From the NCBI RefSeq assembly GCF_027744825.2, contig NC_071351.1, forward strand, positions 15,389,001-15,453,000: DNA of 64,000 nt, in the 5' to 3' direction. This document shows positions 63,891 through 64,000 of the stretch, in pieces. Both the position numbers and the translations under genes were made by a program. Position 1 is the stretch's first letter. Each line of letters opens with the position of its first letter. This stretch comes from Synchiropus splendidus. Lineage: Eukaryota > Chordata > Actinopteri > Syngnathiformes > Callionymidae. The notes beneath the pieces are model-generated. The model was not told the origin of the DNA. It worked only from the letters and a program-made list of their open reading frames with translations, and ran no database searches.

Positions 63891-64000
63891 GTTTGCTGTT
63901 GATGTAACAAAATCCCAAAATTCCCGACTCCTCTGCAAAATAAGAACCTGCCGAGATACGTGATCGTAATCTAGCAAGACCATTTCCGACCGTCCAACGC

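Larger units (their letters stand above)
61173..64000 (+). repeat. snRNA/tRNA tandem array, unit 4, cut by the window edge
   Basis: 2828 bp are visible; only the last few bases are missing. Nothing marks an array end here, so the array probably continues. Confidence 0.93.

Noticed and set aside
53180..64000. U1, U2, U6 or 5S rRNA genes in the array
   Set aside because: I looked for their conserved starts and core motifs on both strands and found none.
52681..64000. CRISPR-like or satellite array
   Set aside because: The 2.83 kb unit length, the RNA genes inside and the eukaryotic context exclude CRISPR, and it is a gene array rather than a simple satellite.

Overview
The window is nuclear DNA of a teleost fish. 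Vertebrate genes with GT-AG introns can be rebuilt from the sequence, gene order is compact, and the repeats are fish-type (hAT, RTE, DIRS). No species can be named from the sequence alone.

Layout. (1) 1-8.2 kb: a Toll-like receptor of the TLR7/8/9 group, best fitting tlr9, on the minus strand. Decayed relics of a second TLR copy lie on both sides of it. (2) 8.6-14.9 kb: apeh, acylaminoacyl-peptide hydrolase, on the minus strand, with a complete ~1 kb hAT element in one intron. (3) 15.4-18.5 kb: capza1, the actin capping protein alpha subunit, on the plus strand. It is head-to-head with apeh across about 460 bp. (4) 18.5-28 kb: cttnbp2nl on the minus strand, tail-to-tail with capza1. (5) 29.0-32.4 kb: an intact 13-exon CYP3-family cytochrome P450 on the minus strand, with a striking hairpin and (TA)n tract in one intron. 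(6) 33-47 kb: gene-poor, repeat-rich DNA with broken HECT-like fragments, a broken rve-type integrase gene and a defective RTE LINE. (7) 47.7-52.6 kb: a defective DIRS retrotransposon with inverted terminal repeats. (8) 52.7-64.0 kb: a head-to-tail array of four 2.83 kb units that runs off the window.

The array is the most notable part. Each unit carries a U4 snRNA gene on the plus strand, a U5 snRNA gene on the minus strand with a good PSE promoter element, a well-formed tRNA-Ser(AGA) gene on the minus strand, a remodelled tRNA-Ser(TGA)-like sequence, three tRNA-Ser/Gly relics and a second PSE-like element with no recognised RNA downstream. U4 and U5 are both parts of the U4/U6.U5 tri-snRNP, so the unit pairs two RNAs of one spliceosomal complex with tRNA genes. 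The many short open frames in this region are not proteins.

The protein genes show no functional link to one another beyond conserved neighbourhoods: capza1 and cttnbp2nl are neighbours in mammals, and tlr9 and apeh share a human chromosome arm. All calls come from reading the sequence; no database search was run.
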